Notes: generated by a model not told the origin, from the sequence alone. A DNA stretch of 47,141 bases from Nocardia carnea NBRC 14403 (GCF_000308515.1 NZ_BAFV01000021.1:1-47141); one strand, 5' to 3'; positions 7,512 to 16,391 are shown, counted from the stretch's first letter. Made by a program: numbers and translations.

Positions 7512-9701
7512 ATGACTTCAGGGCTGGGTATCAGTATCGGCACGGTGAACGTTGTCTCGGCGCGGGTCGCCGAGCACGACGCCCGGCCGATCGTGCGGAC
7601 ACGGCGGACGGCTGTCGGATTCGACAACCGCGGTACCGCGCGGCTCGGCGGAATCACCCGATTCTCCACGGCGGTCAGCGAATTCGCCGACCTGGGCCGC
7701 GACCCGGAATCGGTCTACGTCGACGGCCGGATCTGGGCGCCGGCCAGCATCTTCGCCTCGGTGGTACAGGGGCTGGTCGCCGCCGAACCGGCGGCCGGAG
7801 TGGTCGCCACCCATCCGGCCGGGTACAGCGCCAAACAACTCGACCTGCTCCGGCAGAGTCTCGACCTCGCCGGTGTCGGGCATGTCCAACTGGTTCCGGA
7901 ACCCGTGGCCGCCGCGCATTGGCTCGATACCGAACACGGCCCGCTGGATACCGGATTCGTCCTGGTCTACGACCTGGGCGGGAACAGTCTCGATGTCGCG
8001 GTGGTACGCACCGGGATGGACTGGCCGGATCATCCCGTGGTCGGAAAACCGGTGCGATCCTACGATTTCGGTGGCCGCCCACTCGGCGCGATGATCGCCC
8101 GCTGCGCGGGTGACCGGGCGATCGGCCCGGCCGAACCGGGTACCGGCACCGTTTCGCTGATGTCCTTCGTCGACCCCGAAGGCCTGCGCCGCGAACATAT
8201 CCGCGATTCGCTCGAGGTGGTGCGCGGCGCGGTGCGCTCGGCCGGTGTTGCCCTGTCCGATATCGGCCGCATCCTGGTGGTCGGTGGTGCGTCCCGGCCG
8301 CCGCAGGTCGCCGAAACCCTCGCCGAACTGGGATTACCGGTGACGATCGCCGCCGATTCGGCGCAATGCGTGGCGCTCGGCGCCGCCGCCATGGCCGCGG
8401 AGAGTGTTCCGCTGGCCGGTTCGTCCCGGGCCAAGCATGCCCCGATCTTCTCCGGTGCCGCCGTATTCTCCGCGGTAGCCATGTCCGCGGCTACCATCCT
8501 GGGCAACGGTGCCGCCGATACCGTGGTGCCGGACCGGGACCGGATGCCGCTGCAGACCCCGGGGGCGGTGCTGTACGAAATCCACGGCGAAGCGCAGGTG
8601 GAACGCTCCGGCACCGGATGGAGTGTGTCCTACGCGCCGCTCGACAGCGGGCCGCATATCGCCCCCGCCGGGGTATCGCGACCGTACGGGCCTCCGATGC
8701 CCGCAACCGCGGCAGCGCCTGCGGACCCGGCACCGGATCGTGATGGCGACCGCAACGACTCGCACACCTCACCCCGCGACCGGCACGCCGACAACGAATC
8801 CCGCTACAGCGATCCGGCGCGATTCCAGAACCCGATCCCGTTCGACCCTCCCGATCTCCCGGTGCGGCCCGATCCGGGCCCCGCGGAACCGGAAACTCCC
8901 GGAATCGAACTTCCCGGCGGTCCCGACCCGGACGATACGCCCATTGTCGATCCGCCCGGGGGACAGACCGGTGAGGAAACCGATGAGCCGGAGCGGGATC
9001 CGGACAACGGCACCGGCCCCGTGCCCGGAGTTCCCGATAACGGCAACCCCGGAATACCGGAGATACCGGGTGGGAACTGGTCCGGTGGCGAGGAAACGCC
9101 GGGCGGCAACTGGTCGGCACCGGGCAGCGAATGGTCGGATCCGGGCACCGGATGGTCGGCGCCGGACGGTTCGGGCGATACCTCGGCGCCGGAGTCGGGG
9201 GACGACGGATCCGGGGCCGGCAACTCCGGCGGTTCCGGAGCGGATGAATCCGGCGGTTCCGGAACCGGTGCGCCGGGCGGCTTCGGTACGGGAAACACCG
9301 GTGGTTACGGCACGGGCGATCCGGGCGGTTACGGAGCAGGTGATTCGGGTGGTTACGGCTCAGGTGACTCGGGTGGCTTCGGTTCGGGTGGCTCCGATGG
9401 AGGCGATTCCGGCGGTTTCGGAGGGGGCGGTTTCGGCGGCTCGGACAGCGGCCCGGGCGGGGTCTCCTCCGGCGGATCCGATTCATCCGGCGGCTCGAAC
9501 AGTGATTCCGGCGGGTTCGGTGGTTTCGGCGGCGGTCGTTCGAGCGGCGGCAATTCGGATTCCGGCGGCTCCGATTCGTCGAAGGGCTCGAAATCCCGGG
9601 GCTCCGATTCCGGCGGCTCCAGTTCCTCCGGTAGTGACGGCGGGTCCTCCCGGAGCAAAGGTTCGGGCGGGAAGTCCTCGGGCGGCGGCTCCGACAACTG
9701 A
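7512..9701 (+). CDS. Hsp70-like ATPase domain protein with membrane span and Gly/Ser/Trp-rich repeat tail
   Basis: Residues 1-300 resemble the actin-like ATPase of the Hsp70/FtsA superfamily: phosphate-1 loop LGISIGT (5-11), phosphate-2 loop YDLGGNSLDVAVV (153-165) and an adenosine-loop-like ILVVGGASRPPQV (254-266). No substrate-binding domain of DnaK follows. Instead a hydrophobic segment (about 312-331) could cross the membrane, then come ~190 residues rich in Pro/Asp, four WS-containing units (522-550), five octad repeats of the form GGYGxGDS (589-628) and a Gly/Ser tail with scattered Lys/Arg. ATG 7512 begins exactly at the ATPase domain. Such proteins occur in Nocardia and relatives; the role is unknown, perhaps cell-envelope sensing or assembly. 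Confidence 0.75.
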   Translation: MTSGLGISIGTVNVVSARVAEHDARPIVRTRRTAVGFDNRGTARLGGITRFSTAVSEFADLGRDPESVYVDGRIWAPASIFASVVQGLVAAEPAAGVVATHPAGYSAKQLDLLRQSLDLAGVGHVQLVPEPVAAAHWLDTEHGPLDTGFVLVYDLGGNSLDVAVVRTGMDWPDHPVVGKPVRSYDFGGRPLGAMIARCAGDRAIGPAEPGTGTVSLMSFVDPEGLRREHIRDSLEVVRGAVRSAGVALSDIGRILVVGGASRPPQVAETLAELGLPVTIAADSAQCVALGAAAMAAESVPLAGSSRAKHAPIFSGAAVFSAVAMSAATILGNGAADTVVPDRDRMPLQTPGAVLYEIHGEAQVERSGTGWSVSYAPLDSGPHIAPAGVSRPYGPPMPATAAAPADPAPDRDGDRNDSHTSPRDRHADNESRYSDPARFQNPIPFDPPDLPVRPDPGPAEPETPGIELPGGPDPDDTPIVDPPGGQTGEETDEPERDPDNGTGPVPGVPDNGNPGIPEIPGGNWSGGEETPGGNWSAPGSEWSDPGTGWSAPDGSGDTSAPESGDDGSGAGNSGGSGADESGGSGTGAPGGFGTGNTGGYGTGDPGGYGAGDSGGYGSGDSGGFGSGGSDGGDSGGFGGGGFGGSDSGPGGVSSGGSDSSGGSNSDSGGFGGFGGGRSSGGNSDSGGSDSSKGSKSRGSDSGGSSSSGSDGGSSRSKGSGGKSSGGGSDN
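9276..9395 (+). repeat. Five 24-bp coding repeats (GGYGxGDS octads)
   Basis: Five tandem 24-base units encode GGFGTGNT, GGYGTGDP, GGYGAGDS, GGYGSGDS and GGFGSGGS within the tail of the Hsp70-like protein. Unit 3 to unit 4 similarity suggests local duplication or slippage. The aromatic residue at position 3 and Gly at 1, 2, 4 and 6 are invariant in pattern. Confidence 0.85.
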
Positions 9702-9900
9702 CCGCACGGCCCACGCGCGAGGAATCTGCCGGTCGCCGCGATGGAGCGGATATGCATATTGTGATCGTGGCGGTATCACCGGCGAACACTGCGACGCGTA
9801 ACCGAGTGCAGGAAACCGGGTGGTCGATCAGCGGTGTAGTCCCCGGAGCAGATAACGAAATCCAGTGCCGGGGAACCCGGTCCACGGGAGAATCGAGAAG
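9702..9900. other. Intergenic gap before the HAD phosphatase
   Basis: About 200 bases. No gene is supported. The HAD frame is open from GTG 9865, but that extension lacks a better ribosome site. I see no clear terminator after the Hsp70-like gene. Confidence 0.4.
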
Positions 9901-10698
9901 GTGGATGTAGACAGGGAGCCACCGCGACTGATCGCACTGGATGTGGACGGTACATTGCTGAAAACCGGTGCGCCGGTGACCGATCGGGTGGCGGCAGCAG
10001 TTCGGTCGGCCGTTGCATTCGGAGCGCATGTAGTGGTGAGTACCGGGCGGACCGTGGTGAGCACCCGGCCGGTACTCGCCGAACTGGGTCTCGTGCGGGG
10101 GCACGCCGTCTGCTCGAACGGGGCGGTACATATCGATATCGAAGCGGCCGAGCCCACTGCGGTGCACACCTTCGATCCGCGGCCGGCGGTGACGGCGCTA
10201 CGGGATCTGTTCCCCGATATGATTTTCACCGCGGAGCAGGTGGGGTCGGGTTTCTGGGCGACCGGAATGAGTCCCGGTGAGTACTACGCCGGTGGGGAAT
10301 ACCTGGTGGTCGACCACCACACCCTGTGCAGTGTGCCCACACCCCGGCTGAACTGCTGGTGGCCCGAGGGCTCGGTCACCGAGATGCACAGTCTGCTGGA
10401 AACCCTGGCCGTTCCGAATATCAGCTGGGTCTACGGTGAATTCGGTCCATGGCTCACGATCGCCCGCCGGGGAGTGTCCAAGGGCTGGGCGCTGGAGCAG
10501 TTGCGCCGGGCACTGAACATTCCACGCAAAGCAACACTGGCCATCGGAGACGGGTTCAACGACCGGGAAATGTTCGCCTGGGCCGGGCATTCCGTCGCCA
10601 TGGCGAACGCCCCCGCCGAACTGCACGCAATCGTCGACGAGGTGACCGCCGACGTCACCGCCGACGGAGTGGCCGACGTCCTGGAACGCTGGTTCTGA
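9901..10698 (+). CDS. Cof-type HAD-superfamily phosphatase
   Basis: This is a class IIB haloacid-dehalogenase-like hydrolase, expected to dephosphorylate sugar phosphates, nucleotides or cofactors in the cytoplasm. Motif I is DVDGTL (residues 14-19, nucleophile D14), motif II is the STGR segment near 46-49, motif III is the Lys in GVSKGWALEQL, and motif IV is GDGFNDREMF near 216. The 265 aa match the family length. GTG 9901 is preferred to GTG 9865 because GGGAGA lies seven bases upstream. It is convergent with the cys operon; the specific substrate cannot be read from sequence. Confidence 0.85.
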   Translation: MDVDREPPRLIALDVDGTLLKTGAPVTDRVAAAVRSAVAFGAHVVVSTGRTVVSTRPVLAELGLVRGHAVCSNGAVHIDIEAAEPTAVHTFDPRPAVTALRDLFPDMIFTAEQVGSGFWATGMSPGEYYAGGEYLVVDHHTLCSVPTPRLNCWWPEGSVTEMHSLLETLAVPNISWVYGEFGPWLTIARRGVSKGWALEQLRRALNIPRKATLAIGDGFNDREMFAWAGHSVAMANAPAELHAIVDEVTADVTADGVADVLERWF

Positions 10699-10748
10699 CC
10701 GCTGCGCGACAGACCTGCGGGGACCGACCGTCCGCGGGGGAGCGGTCA
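10696..10748. terminator. Inverted repeat joining two convergent stop codons
   Basis: TGACCGCT (10696-10703) contains the HAD stop codon and AGCGGTCA (10741-10748) contains, on the other strand, the cbiX stop codon. The arms are perfect inverted copies, with a smaller GGAC/GTCC pair in the loop. It may act as a bidirectional terminator, although no T-tract follows on either strand. Confidence 0.4.
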
Positions 10749-11492
10749 GGCCGAAAGGGACAGAGTGCGTGAGTTCGCGGAATCGTAGCGGTTCCACACG
10801 ACCTCGGCGAGCGCGGGATCGGGGCCCAGGACCGCCGTGTGCGGTAGGCCGGTGTCCTCGGCGACCAGGCGATCGGTGAGCAGACCGGGAGCCAGGAACC
10901 AGGGAGCTACCAGCAGGTTTTCGGCACCGCGGGCACGTAACCGCTGCACTGCATGCGTCAGTGACGGTTGGGTGGTGGCGAAACATACTTCCGTCGGGTG
11001 ACCGGTTTGCGCGGCGAATCGACGGGCCAGCCGGGCGGTGGTGCGGTTCGCGGCCGCGGAGGACGAGCCGACCGCAGCCAGCGCGATACCCACCCGGTCG
11101 TGTGGCGCAGTCCAGCCGCGGGCAGCGCATGCCGCGCGAACCCGGTTGTCCAGTACCGAGATCAGGCGTGGATCGGCGCCGAGGACATCGGCCTGGGTCA
11201 GGTGCAGCCGCGGATGCCGGGCCGCCGCCTCTGCCAGCAGCCCGGGGAGATCGACCCGGGCGTGGAAGGCGCTGCCGAGCAGCAGCGGGACCGCGATGGC
11301 CTGGGTTTCCCCGGATTCGGCCACCGAGTCCAGTACCTGCCCGACCGAAGGCGCGTTCAGGTCCAGGAATGCCAGGCGCGCGGGCACGTCCGGGCGGGCC
11401 GCCCGGACCTGGTCCATGAGCGTGGCGACGGTGGCGGCAGACCGGGGGTCCCGGCTGCCGTGCGCCACCGCGACCAGCGTGGGGGCCGGCAT
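10746..11492 (-). CDS. Sirohydrochlorin ferrochelatase (CbiX/SirB family)
   Basis: A class II chelatase that inserts Fe2+ into sirohydrochlorin to make siroheme, the cofactor of the sulfite reductase encoded in the same operon. The N terminus VAVAHGSRDPRS contains the metal-ligand His (H11) typical of CbiX, and a second chelatase-like half begins near residue 120, giving the two-domain 248-aa form known in actinobacteria (Rv2393/Che1 in M. tuberculosis). Its ATG overlaps the cysN stop codon (TGATG), so it is translationally coupled and last in the operon. Cobalt chelation is a formal alternative, but the cys context favours siroheme. Confidence 0.88.
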   Translation of the reverse strand: MPAPTLVAVAHGSRDPRSAATVATLMDQVRAARPDVPARLAFLDLNAPSVGQVLDSVAESGETQAIAVPLLLGSAFHARVDLPGLLAEAAARHPRLHLTQADVLGADPRLISVLDNRVRAACAARGWTAPHDRVGIALAAVGSSSAAANRTTARLARRFAAQTGHPTEVCFATTQPSLTHAVQRLRARGAENLLVAPWFLAPGLLTDRLVAEDTGLPHTAVLGPDPALAEVVWNRYDSANSRTLSLSA

Positions 11493-12820
11493 CAGGCCTC
11501 GGTTCCGACCTCTACCGCGCTGAGAACATCCCCGACCAGTCCGGCCGCGAGGGTGTTGCCGCCCGCCGGGTCGATCAGCAGGAAGCTGCCGGTGTGCCGG
11601 TTGGTGCGGTAGTCGTCGGTGGCGATCGGTTCGGCGACGCGTACCGAGATGCGGCCGATATCGTTGAGAGACAACGATTCCGGGTTCGGAGCGGCGATCA
11701 GGCGCTGTTCGTCGAAGCGTTCGGTGAGCGTGCCCACGATGGCCTGCGTAGTACGGGTGCCGTGTTTGAGCAGCAGCCGCGCACCGGGCCGCAGCGGTTT
11801 GTCGCCGAGCCAGCAGACGGTGGCGTCGAAGGTGTCGACCGGCTCCGGGGCGTCGCCGGGGGAGGCGATGGTGTCGCCGCGGGAGATATCGACCTCGTCG
11901 GCCAGGATCAGCGTGACACTGCGCCCGGCCTGCGCGACCGCGAGTTCCCCGTCGGGGGTGTCGATCCGTTCCACGGTGGTGCGGATACCGGAGGGCAGCA
12001 CCACGACCTCGTCGCCCGGTGCCACCGAACCCGCCGCGATCTGGCCCGCGTATCCGCGGTAGTCGGGGTATTCGGGGGTGCGCGGCCGGATCACGTACTG
12101 CACCGGGAACCGCAGGCCCACTGCGTGGGTTCCGGAGTTGTCCGCGTCCACCGGCACCGATTCGAGATGCTCGATCAGCGACGGGCCGCTATAGTACGGG
12201 GTCTCGTCGGAGCGGGTGGCGATATTGTCGCCGCGCAGCGCGGAGACCGGGATCTCCAGCACATCCTCCTCCGCCCAGCCGAGTGTGCGGGTGAGGTGGG
12301 AGAACTCGGCGGAGATCTCGGCGAAAACCTTGCCGGCCGCGGCCTGCCGGGCCTGTTCGCTGGGTTCGTCGACACCGATGAGATCGATCTTGTTCACGGC
12401 CAGCACCAGTTTCGGCACCCCGAGCAGTGCCAGCACCGCGGCGTGGCGGCGGGTCTGCTCGATCACGCCTTTACGGGCATCCACCAGCAGGATCACCAAC
12501 TGTGCGGTGGATGCGCCGGACACGGTGTTACGGGTGTACTGCACATGTCCGGGGGTGTCGGCCAGAACGAAGGAACGTTTCGGTGTCGCGAAATACCGGT
12601 AGGCGACATCGATGGTGATGCCCTGTTCGCGTTCGGCCCGCAGACCGTCCACCAGCAGCGAGAGGTCGGGAGTGGACAGACCCTTGTCCACCGAAGCCCG
12701 GGTCACCGCATCGATCTGGTCGGCCAGCACGGACTTGGTGTCGTAGAGCAGACGTCCGACCAGGGTGGACTTGCCGTCGTCGACAGAACCGGCGGTGGCC
12801 AGCCTCAATAGGTCGGACAT
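11492..12820 (-). CDS. cysN: Sulfate adenylyltransferase subunit 1 (GTPase) CysN
   Basis: CysN is the GTPase subunit that, with CysD, activates sulfate to adenosine 5'-phosphosulfate. P-loop GSVDDGKST lies near residues 11-19, DTPGHVQY near 93 and NKID near 145, followed by two EF-Tu-like beta-barrel domains. At 442 aa it ends without the C-terminal APS kinase (CysC) domain found in the mycobacterial CysNC fusion. ATG 12820 starts one base after the cysD stop, and MSDLLRLATAGS matches CysN N termini; an upstream in-frame ATG (12883) would overlap cysD and is rejected. Confidence 0.93.
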   Translation of the reverse strand: MSDLLRLATAGSVDDGKSTLVGRLLYDTKSVLADQIDAVTRASVDKGLSTPDLSLLVDGLRAEREQGITIDVAYRYFATPKRSFVLADTPGHVQYTRNTVSGASTAQLVILLVDARKGVIEQTRRHAAVLALLGVPKLVLAVNKIDLIGVDEPSEQARQAAAGKVFAEISAEFSHLTRTLGWAEEDVLEIPVSALRGDNIATRSDETPYYSGPSLIEHLESVPVDADNSGTHAVGLRFPVQYVIRPRTPEYPDYRGYAGQIAAGSVAPGDEVVVLPSGIRTTVERIDTPDGELAVAQAGRSVTLILADEVDISRGDTIASPGDAPEPVDTFDATVCWLGDKPLRPGARLLLKHGTRTTQAIVGTLTERFDEQRLIAAPNPESLSLNDIGRISVRVAEPIATDDYRTNRHTGSFLLIDPAGGNTLAAGLVGDVLSAVEVGTEA

Positions 12821-12821
12821 A

Positions 12822-13751
12822 TCAGAAATATCCCTCTCGTTTACGGTCTTCCATGGCGGCCTCGGAGACTCGGTCGTCGCCACGGGTCGCGCCGCGTTCG
12901 GTCAGCCGGGAGGCGGCGACCTCGGCCAGAATGGCCTCGTTATCGGCAGCGTCGGACAGGATGGCGCCGGTGGTGGAACCGTCGCCGACGGTGCGGTACC
13001 GCACCGAACGGGTCTCCAGGACCTCGTCCTCGCGCGGGCCGCCCCAGCTACCGGGCGTCATCCACATGCCGTCGCGCTGGTACACCGGCCGTTCGTGCGC
13101 GTAGTAGATGGTGGCCAGTTCTACGTTCTCGCGGGCGATATAGCGCCAGATATCGAGTTCGGTCCAGTTCGACAGCGGGAAGACGCGCACATGCTCGCCC
13201 GGTGCGTGCCGGCCGTTGTACAGGTTCCACAGTTCGGGCCGCTGCCGTTTCGGATCCCACTGCCCGAAGGCGTTGCGCAGCGAGAAGATCCGCTCCTTGG
13301 CACGGGAGCGTTCCTCGTCGCGGCGGCCGCCCCCGAAGACCGCGTCGAACCGGTTCTCGCTGATCGCGTCCAGCAGCGGCACAGTCTGCAGCGGGTTGCG
13401 GATACCGTCGGCGCGTTCGGTGAGGCGGCCGTCGGTGAGATAGTCCTCCACGGCGGCCACATGCAGGCGCAGGCCGTACTTCTCGACCACATGGTCGCGG
13501 AATTCGAGAACCTCGGGCAGGTTGTGCCCGGTGTCCACGTGCAGCAGCGCGAACGGCAGCGGCGCCGGCCAGAAGGCCTTCAGCGCCAGATGCAACAGGA
13601 CGGTGGAGTCCTTACCGCCGGAGAACAGGATCACCGGCCGTTCGAATTCACCCGCGACCTCGCGGAAGATATGGATCGCTTCCGATTCCAGCGCGGCCAG
13701 GGTGTCGAAATCCGAGAGGCCGACAGAGCGTTCGGTGATTACGTCGGTCAT
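12822..13751 (-). CDS. cysD: Sulfate adenylyltransferase subunit 2 CysD
   Basis: CysD is the ATP sulfurylase catalytic subunit (N-type ATP pyrophosphatase/PAPS-reductase fold). The PP-loop SGGKDSTV lies near residue 50, followed by HVDTGHNLPEV and the C-terminal conserved MEDRKREGYF. The 309 aa are standard. ATG 13751 overlaps the cysH stop (ATGA); the frame is open for another 96 codons upstream, but that reads antisense-like Arg-rich sequence inside cysH. It functions as a heterodimer with CysN. Confidence 0.94.
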   Translation of the reverse strand: MTDVITERSVGLSDFDTLAALESEAIHIFREVAGEFERPVILFSGGKDSTVLLHLALKAFWPAPLPFALLHVDTGHNLPEVLEFRDHVVEKYGLRLHVAAVEDYLTDGRLTERADGIRNPLQTVPLLDAISENRFDAVFGGGRRDEERSRAKERIFSLRNAFGQWDPKRQRPELWNLYNGRHAPGEHVRVFPLSNWTELDIWRYIARENVELATIYYAHERPVYQRDGMWMTPGSWGGPREDEVLETRSVRYRTVGDGSTTGAILSDAADNEAILAEVAASRLTERGATRGDDRVSEAAMEDRKREGYF

Positions 13752-14512
13752 GATGCGTGCAACCCACATTCGGTCTTGGCGAGCCCGGCCCAGCGGCCGC
13801 TTCGCGGATCGGAACCCGGCTCCGGCTTCCGTGTGCACGGAGCGCAGCCGATGGACGGATACCCCTCCTCCACCAGGGGATTGACGAGAATCGAATGCTT
13901 TTCGATGTAGTCCTGCATCTCGTCGTCGGACCACGGCGCGATCGGGTTGATCTTCACCAGCCCGAAACCCTCGTCGAAGGAGATGAGCGGAGCGTTCGCG
14001 CGGGTGGGGGCCTCGACCCGGCGGATACCGGTGACCCACGCGTTGTACGGGGCCAGCGAATTACGCAGCGGCACCACCTTGCGCAGCCGGCAGCATTCCG
14101 CGGCGTCGCGGGCGAAGAGGTCCTTACCCAGCAGTGCGTCCTGCTCGTCGACGGTGTGCTCGGGGCGCACATTCACCACGTTCACTCCGTACACCGCTTC
14201 CACGGCGTCACGGGTGCCCATGGTTTCGGCGAAGTGGTAGCCGGTGTCGAGGAACAACACGTCCACACCCGGGCGTACCTGGGCCGCCAGCTGCACCAGC
14301 ACCCCGTCCTGCATATTCGACGCGACGATATAGCCGCTACCGAAGTTCTCGTCGGTCCAGCGCAGCAGCTCCGCGGCCGTCGCGTCCGGCCCGAGTTCGG
14401 CGGCACCGCGTTCGGCCAGGGCCCGGAGTTCGTCGGCGCCCAGTTTGGCAGGCAACTGCTTCTGCTCGGTTGTCACAGTGGGTTCTCCCGTCACCACGCT
14501 TGCGGGTTTCAT
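13748..14512 (-). CDS. cysH: Adenylyl-sulfate (APS) reductase CysH
   Basis: CysH reduces activated sulfate to sulfite with thioredoxin. The PP-loop-like SNMQDGVLVQL is near residue 65, a Cys pair ECC near 130, CAPC near 220 and the catalytic ECGLH at the C terminus. The paired CC plus CxxC are the [4Fe-4S] ligands that mark APS reductases rather than the cluster-free PAPS enzymes, which fits the absence of an APS kinase domain in CysN. ATG 14512 overlaps the cysI stop (ATGA), giving 254 aa. Confidence 0.93.
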   Translation of the reverse strand: MKPASVVTGEPTVTTEQKQLPAKLGADELRALAERGAAELGPDATAAELLRWTDENFGSGYIVASNMQDGVLVQLAAQVRPGVDVLFLDTGYHFAETMGTRDAVEAVYGVNVVNVRPEHTVDEQDALLGKDLFARDAAECCRLRKVVPLRNSLAPYNAWVTGIRRVEAPTRANAPLISFDEGFGLVKINPIAPWSDDEMQDYIEKHSILVNPLVEEGYPSIGCAPCTRKPEPGSDPRSGRWAGLAKTECGLHAS

Positions 14513-16257
14513 CGCAGATCGGCTTCCTCGGCGCGAACAGCCCATTGCGCGAACCGTTCACCGTCCTCGCGGAGTTTGACGAAGTTGCGCACCACGCGTT
14601 CGATGTAATCGCCGAGTTCGGCGCTGGTCACCTTGTGCTGGCGCAGTTTGCGGCCGAAGCTGCTGTCGAGGCCGAGGCTGCCACCCAGGTGAACCTGGTA
14701 GCCCTCGACCTGATTCCCGTCGCCGTCGTCCACGAGCTGGCCCTTGAACCCGATATCGGCGATCTGGGACCGGCCGCAGGAGTTCGGGCAACCGTTGATA
14801 TTGATCGTGATCGGTACATCGAGCTCGGCGTTGATATCGGCGAGCCGCTGTTCGAGTTCGGGCGCCAGCACCTGCGAGCGCTTCCGGGTCTCGACGAAGG
14901 ACAGTTTGCAGAACTCGATACCGCTGCAGGCCAGCAGATTGCGCCGCCATACCGAGGGCCGCGCCTGCAGGCCCAGCGGTTCCAGTTCGGCGATGAGCTG
15001 CTCGACCTTGTCGTCGGCGATATCCAGCACCACGATCTTCTGGTACGGGGTGAAGCGGATCCGGTCGGAACCGGCGCGTTCCACGGCCTCGGCGACCTTC
15101 GTGAGGATGGTGCCGGACACTCGGCCGGCGATGGGGGAGAAGCCCACGGCATTGAGACCGTTGCGCAGCTTCTGTACACCGACGTGGTCGATCGGGCGGC
15201 TCGGCTGCTCCGGCGCGGGGCCGTCGATCAGTTTCCGCTTCAGGTACTCGTCCTCGAGTACCTGCCGGAACTTCTCGATACCCCAGTCCTTGATCAGGAA
15301 CTTCAGCCGCGCCTTGGTGCGCAGCCGCCGGTATCCGTAGTCGCGGAACAGGCTGACGACGCCCTCCCACACCTCGGGGACCTCGTCCAGCGGAACCCAT
15401 GCGCCGACCCGCTGGGCCAGCATCGGGTTGGTGGACAGTCCGCCGCCGACCCACAGGTCCAGGCCGGGCCCGTGCTCGGGATGGTTCACGCCGATGAATG
15501 CGACATCGTTGATCTCGTGCACTACGTCCTGCTGGCCCGAGACAGCGGTCTTGAATTTACGCGGCAGGTTCGAGTATTCCGGCTTGCCGATATAACGGCG
15601 CACGATCTCCTCGATCGCGGGTGTTGGGTCGATGATCTCGTCGAGCGATTCACCGGCCAGTGGGGAGCCGAGCACCACGCGGGGGCAGTCGCCGCACGCC
15701 TCCGTGGTCTGCAGGCCCACCGATTCGATCCGCCGCCAGATCTCCGGGACGTTCTCGATCTCGATCCAGTGGTACTGGATGTTCTCCCGGTCGGAGATAT
15801 CGGCGGTATCGCGGCCGAACTCGGTGGAGATCTCGCCGAGGGTGCGCAGCTGCGCGACGTTCAGTGCGCCGCCGTCGCAGCGGATCCGCATCATGAAGTA
15901 CTCGGCTTCGAGCAGATCGATGTTCTCATCGCCGGTCCAGGTGCCGTCGTACCCCTGCTCACGCTGGGTGTACAGGCCCCACCAGCGGAAACGTCCGCGC
16001 AGATCGCCCTTGTCGATACTGCTGAAGCCGTTCTTGGCGTAGATGTTCTCGATCCGGGACCGGACGTTGAGCGGGTTGTCGTCTTTCTTGGACTGCTCGT
16101 TCGGGTTGAGCGGTTCCCGGTAGCCGAGCGCCCACTGGCCCTCGGCGCGGCGGCGCACCGGTTTACCGGTGCGGGCGCGAGCGGGGCGTGCGGGGGTCTC
16201 GCCCTTTGCGGGGGTCTCGGCCTTCGCGGCGGTGGCGGCGTCGGTGCTCGACGTCAT
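14509..16257 (-). CDS. cysI: Ferredoxin-dependent assimilatory sulfite reductase
   Basis: This siroheme/[4Fe-4S] enzyme makes the six-electron reduction of sulfite to sulfide (NirA/SirA type, Rv2391). The four cluster Cys are seen in CSGIEFC and CPNSC in the C-terminal half, with siroheme-binding Arg/Lys-rich segments and the two repeated nitrite/sulfite reductase half-domains. The first ~40 residues are a low-complexity Ala/Thr/Pro/Lys tail. The 582-aa length is slightly longer than the mycobacterial enzyme because of this tail. AGGAG is eight bases before ATG 16257. It is the first large gene of the operon and lies behind a Cys-rich leader peptide. Confidence 0.93.
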   Translation of the reverse strand: MTSSTDAATAAKAETPAKGETPARPARARTGKPVRRRAEGQWALGYREPLNPNEQSKKDDNPLNVRSRIENIYAKNGFSSIDKGDLRGRFRWWGLYTQREQGYDGTWTGDENIDLLEAEYFMMRIRCDGGALNVAQLRTLGEISTEFGRDTADISDRENIQYHWIEIENVPEIWRRIESVGLQTTEACGDCPRVVLGSPLAGESLDEIIDPTPAIEEIVRRYIGKPEYSNLPRKFKTAVSGQQDVVHEINDVAFIGVNHPEHGPGLDLWVGGGLSTNPMLAQRVGAWVPLDEVPEVWEGVVSLFRDYGYRRLRTKARLKFLIKDWGIEKFRQVLEDEYLKRKLIDGPAPEQPSRPIDHVGVQKLRNGLNAVGFSPIAGRVSGTILTKVAEAVERAGSDRIRFTPYQKIVVLDIADDKVEQLIAELEPLGLQARPSVWRRNLLACSGIEFCKLSFVETRKRSQVLAPELEQRLADINAELDVPITININGCPNSCGRSQIADIGFKGQLVDDGDGNQVEGYQVHLGGSLGLDSSFGRKLRQHKVTSAELGDYIERVVRNFVKLREDGERFAQWAVRAEEADLR

Positions 16258-16391
16258 GAAGTCGCTCCTGCTGGGTATGGCTTGGGTCCGTGCTGAGGGC
16301 GCGAGGGGCTGACTCGCACCCGCGGTATCAGCGGGCCGAAATCCTCGAATCGGGGAAGATCACCGGAAAACCGGGATTGGGCGCAGCTGAG

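Noticed and set aside
9276..9395. CRISPR-like repeat array
   Set aside because: The 24-base units are contiguous, in frame and encode octads; there are no unique spacers.
8491..10167. A 558-codon Arg-rich open frame on the minus strand
   Set aside because: Runs antisense to the repeat-rich tail of the Hsp70-like gene; Arg/Ser composition is the expected complement of Gly/Ser codons.
14134..16296. A 720-codon open frame on the plus strand opposite cysI/cysH
   Set aside because: It is the antisense of two clearly recognised genes; high GC at third positions keeps the opposite frame open. No domain or ribosome site.
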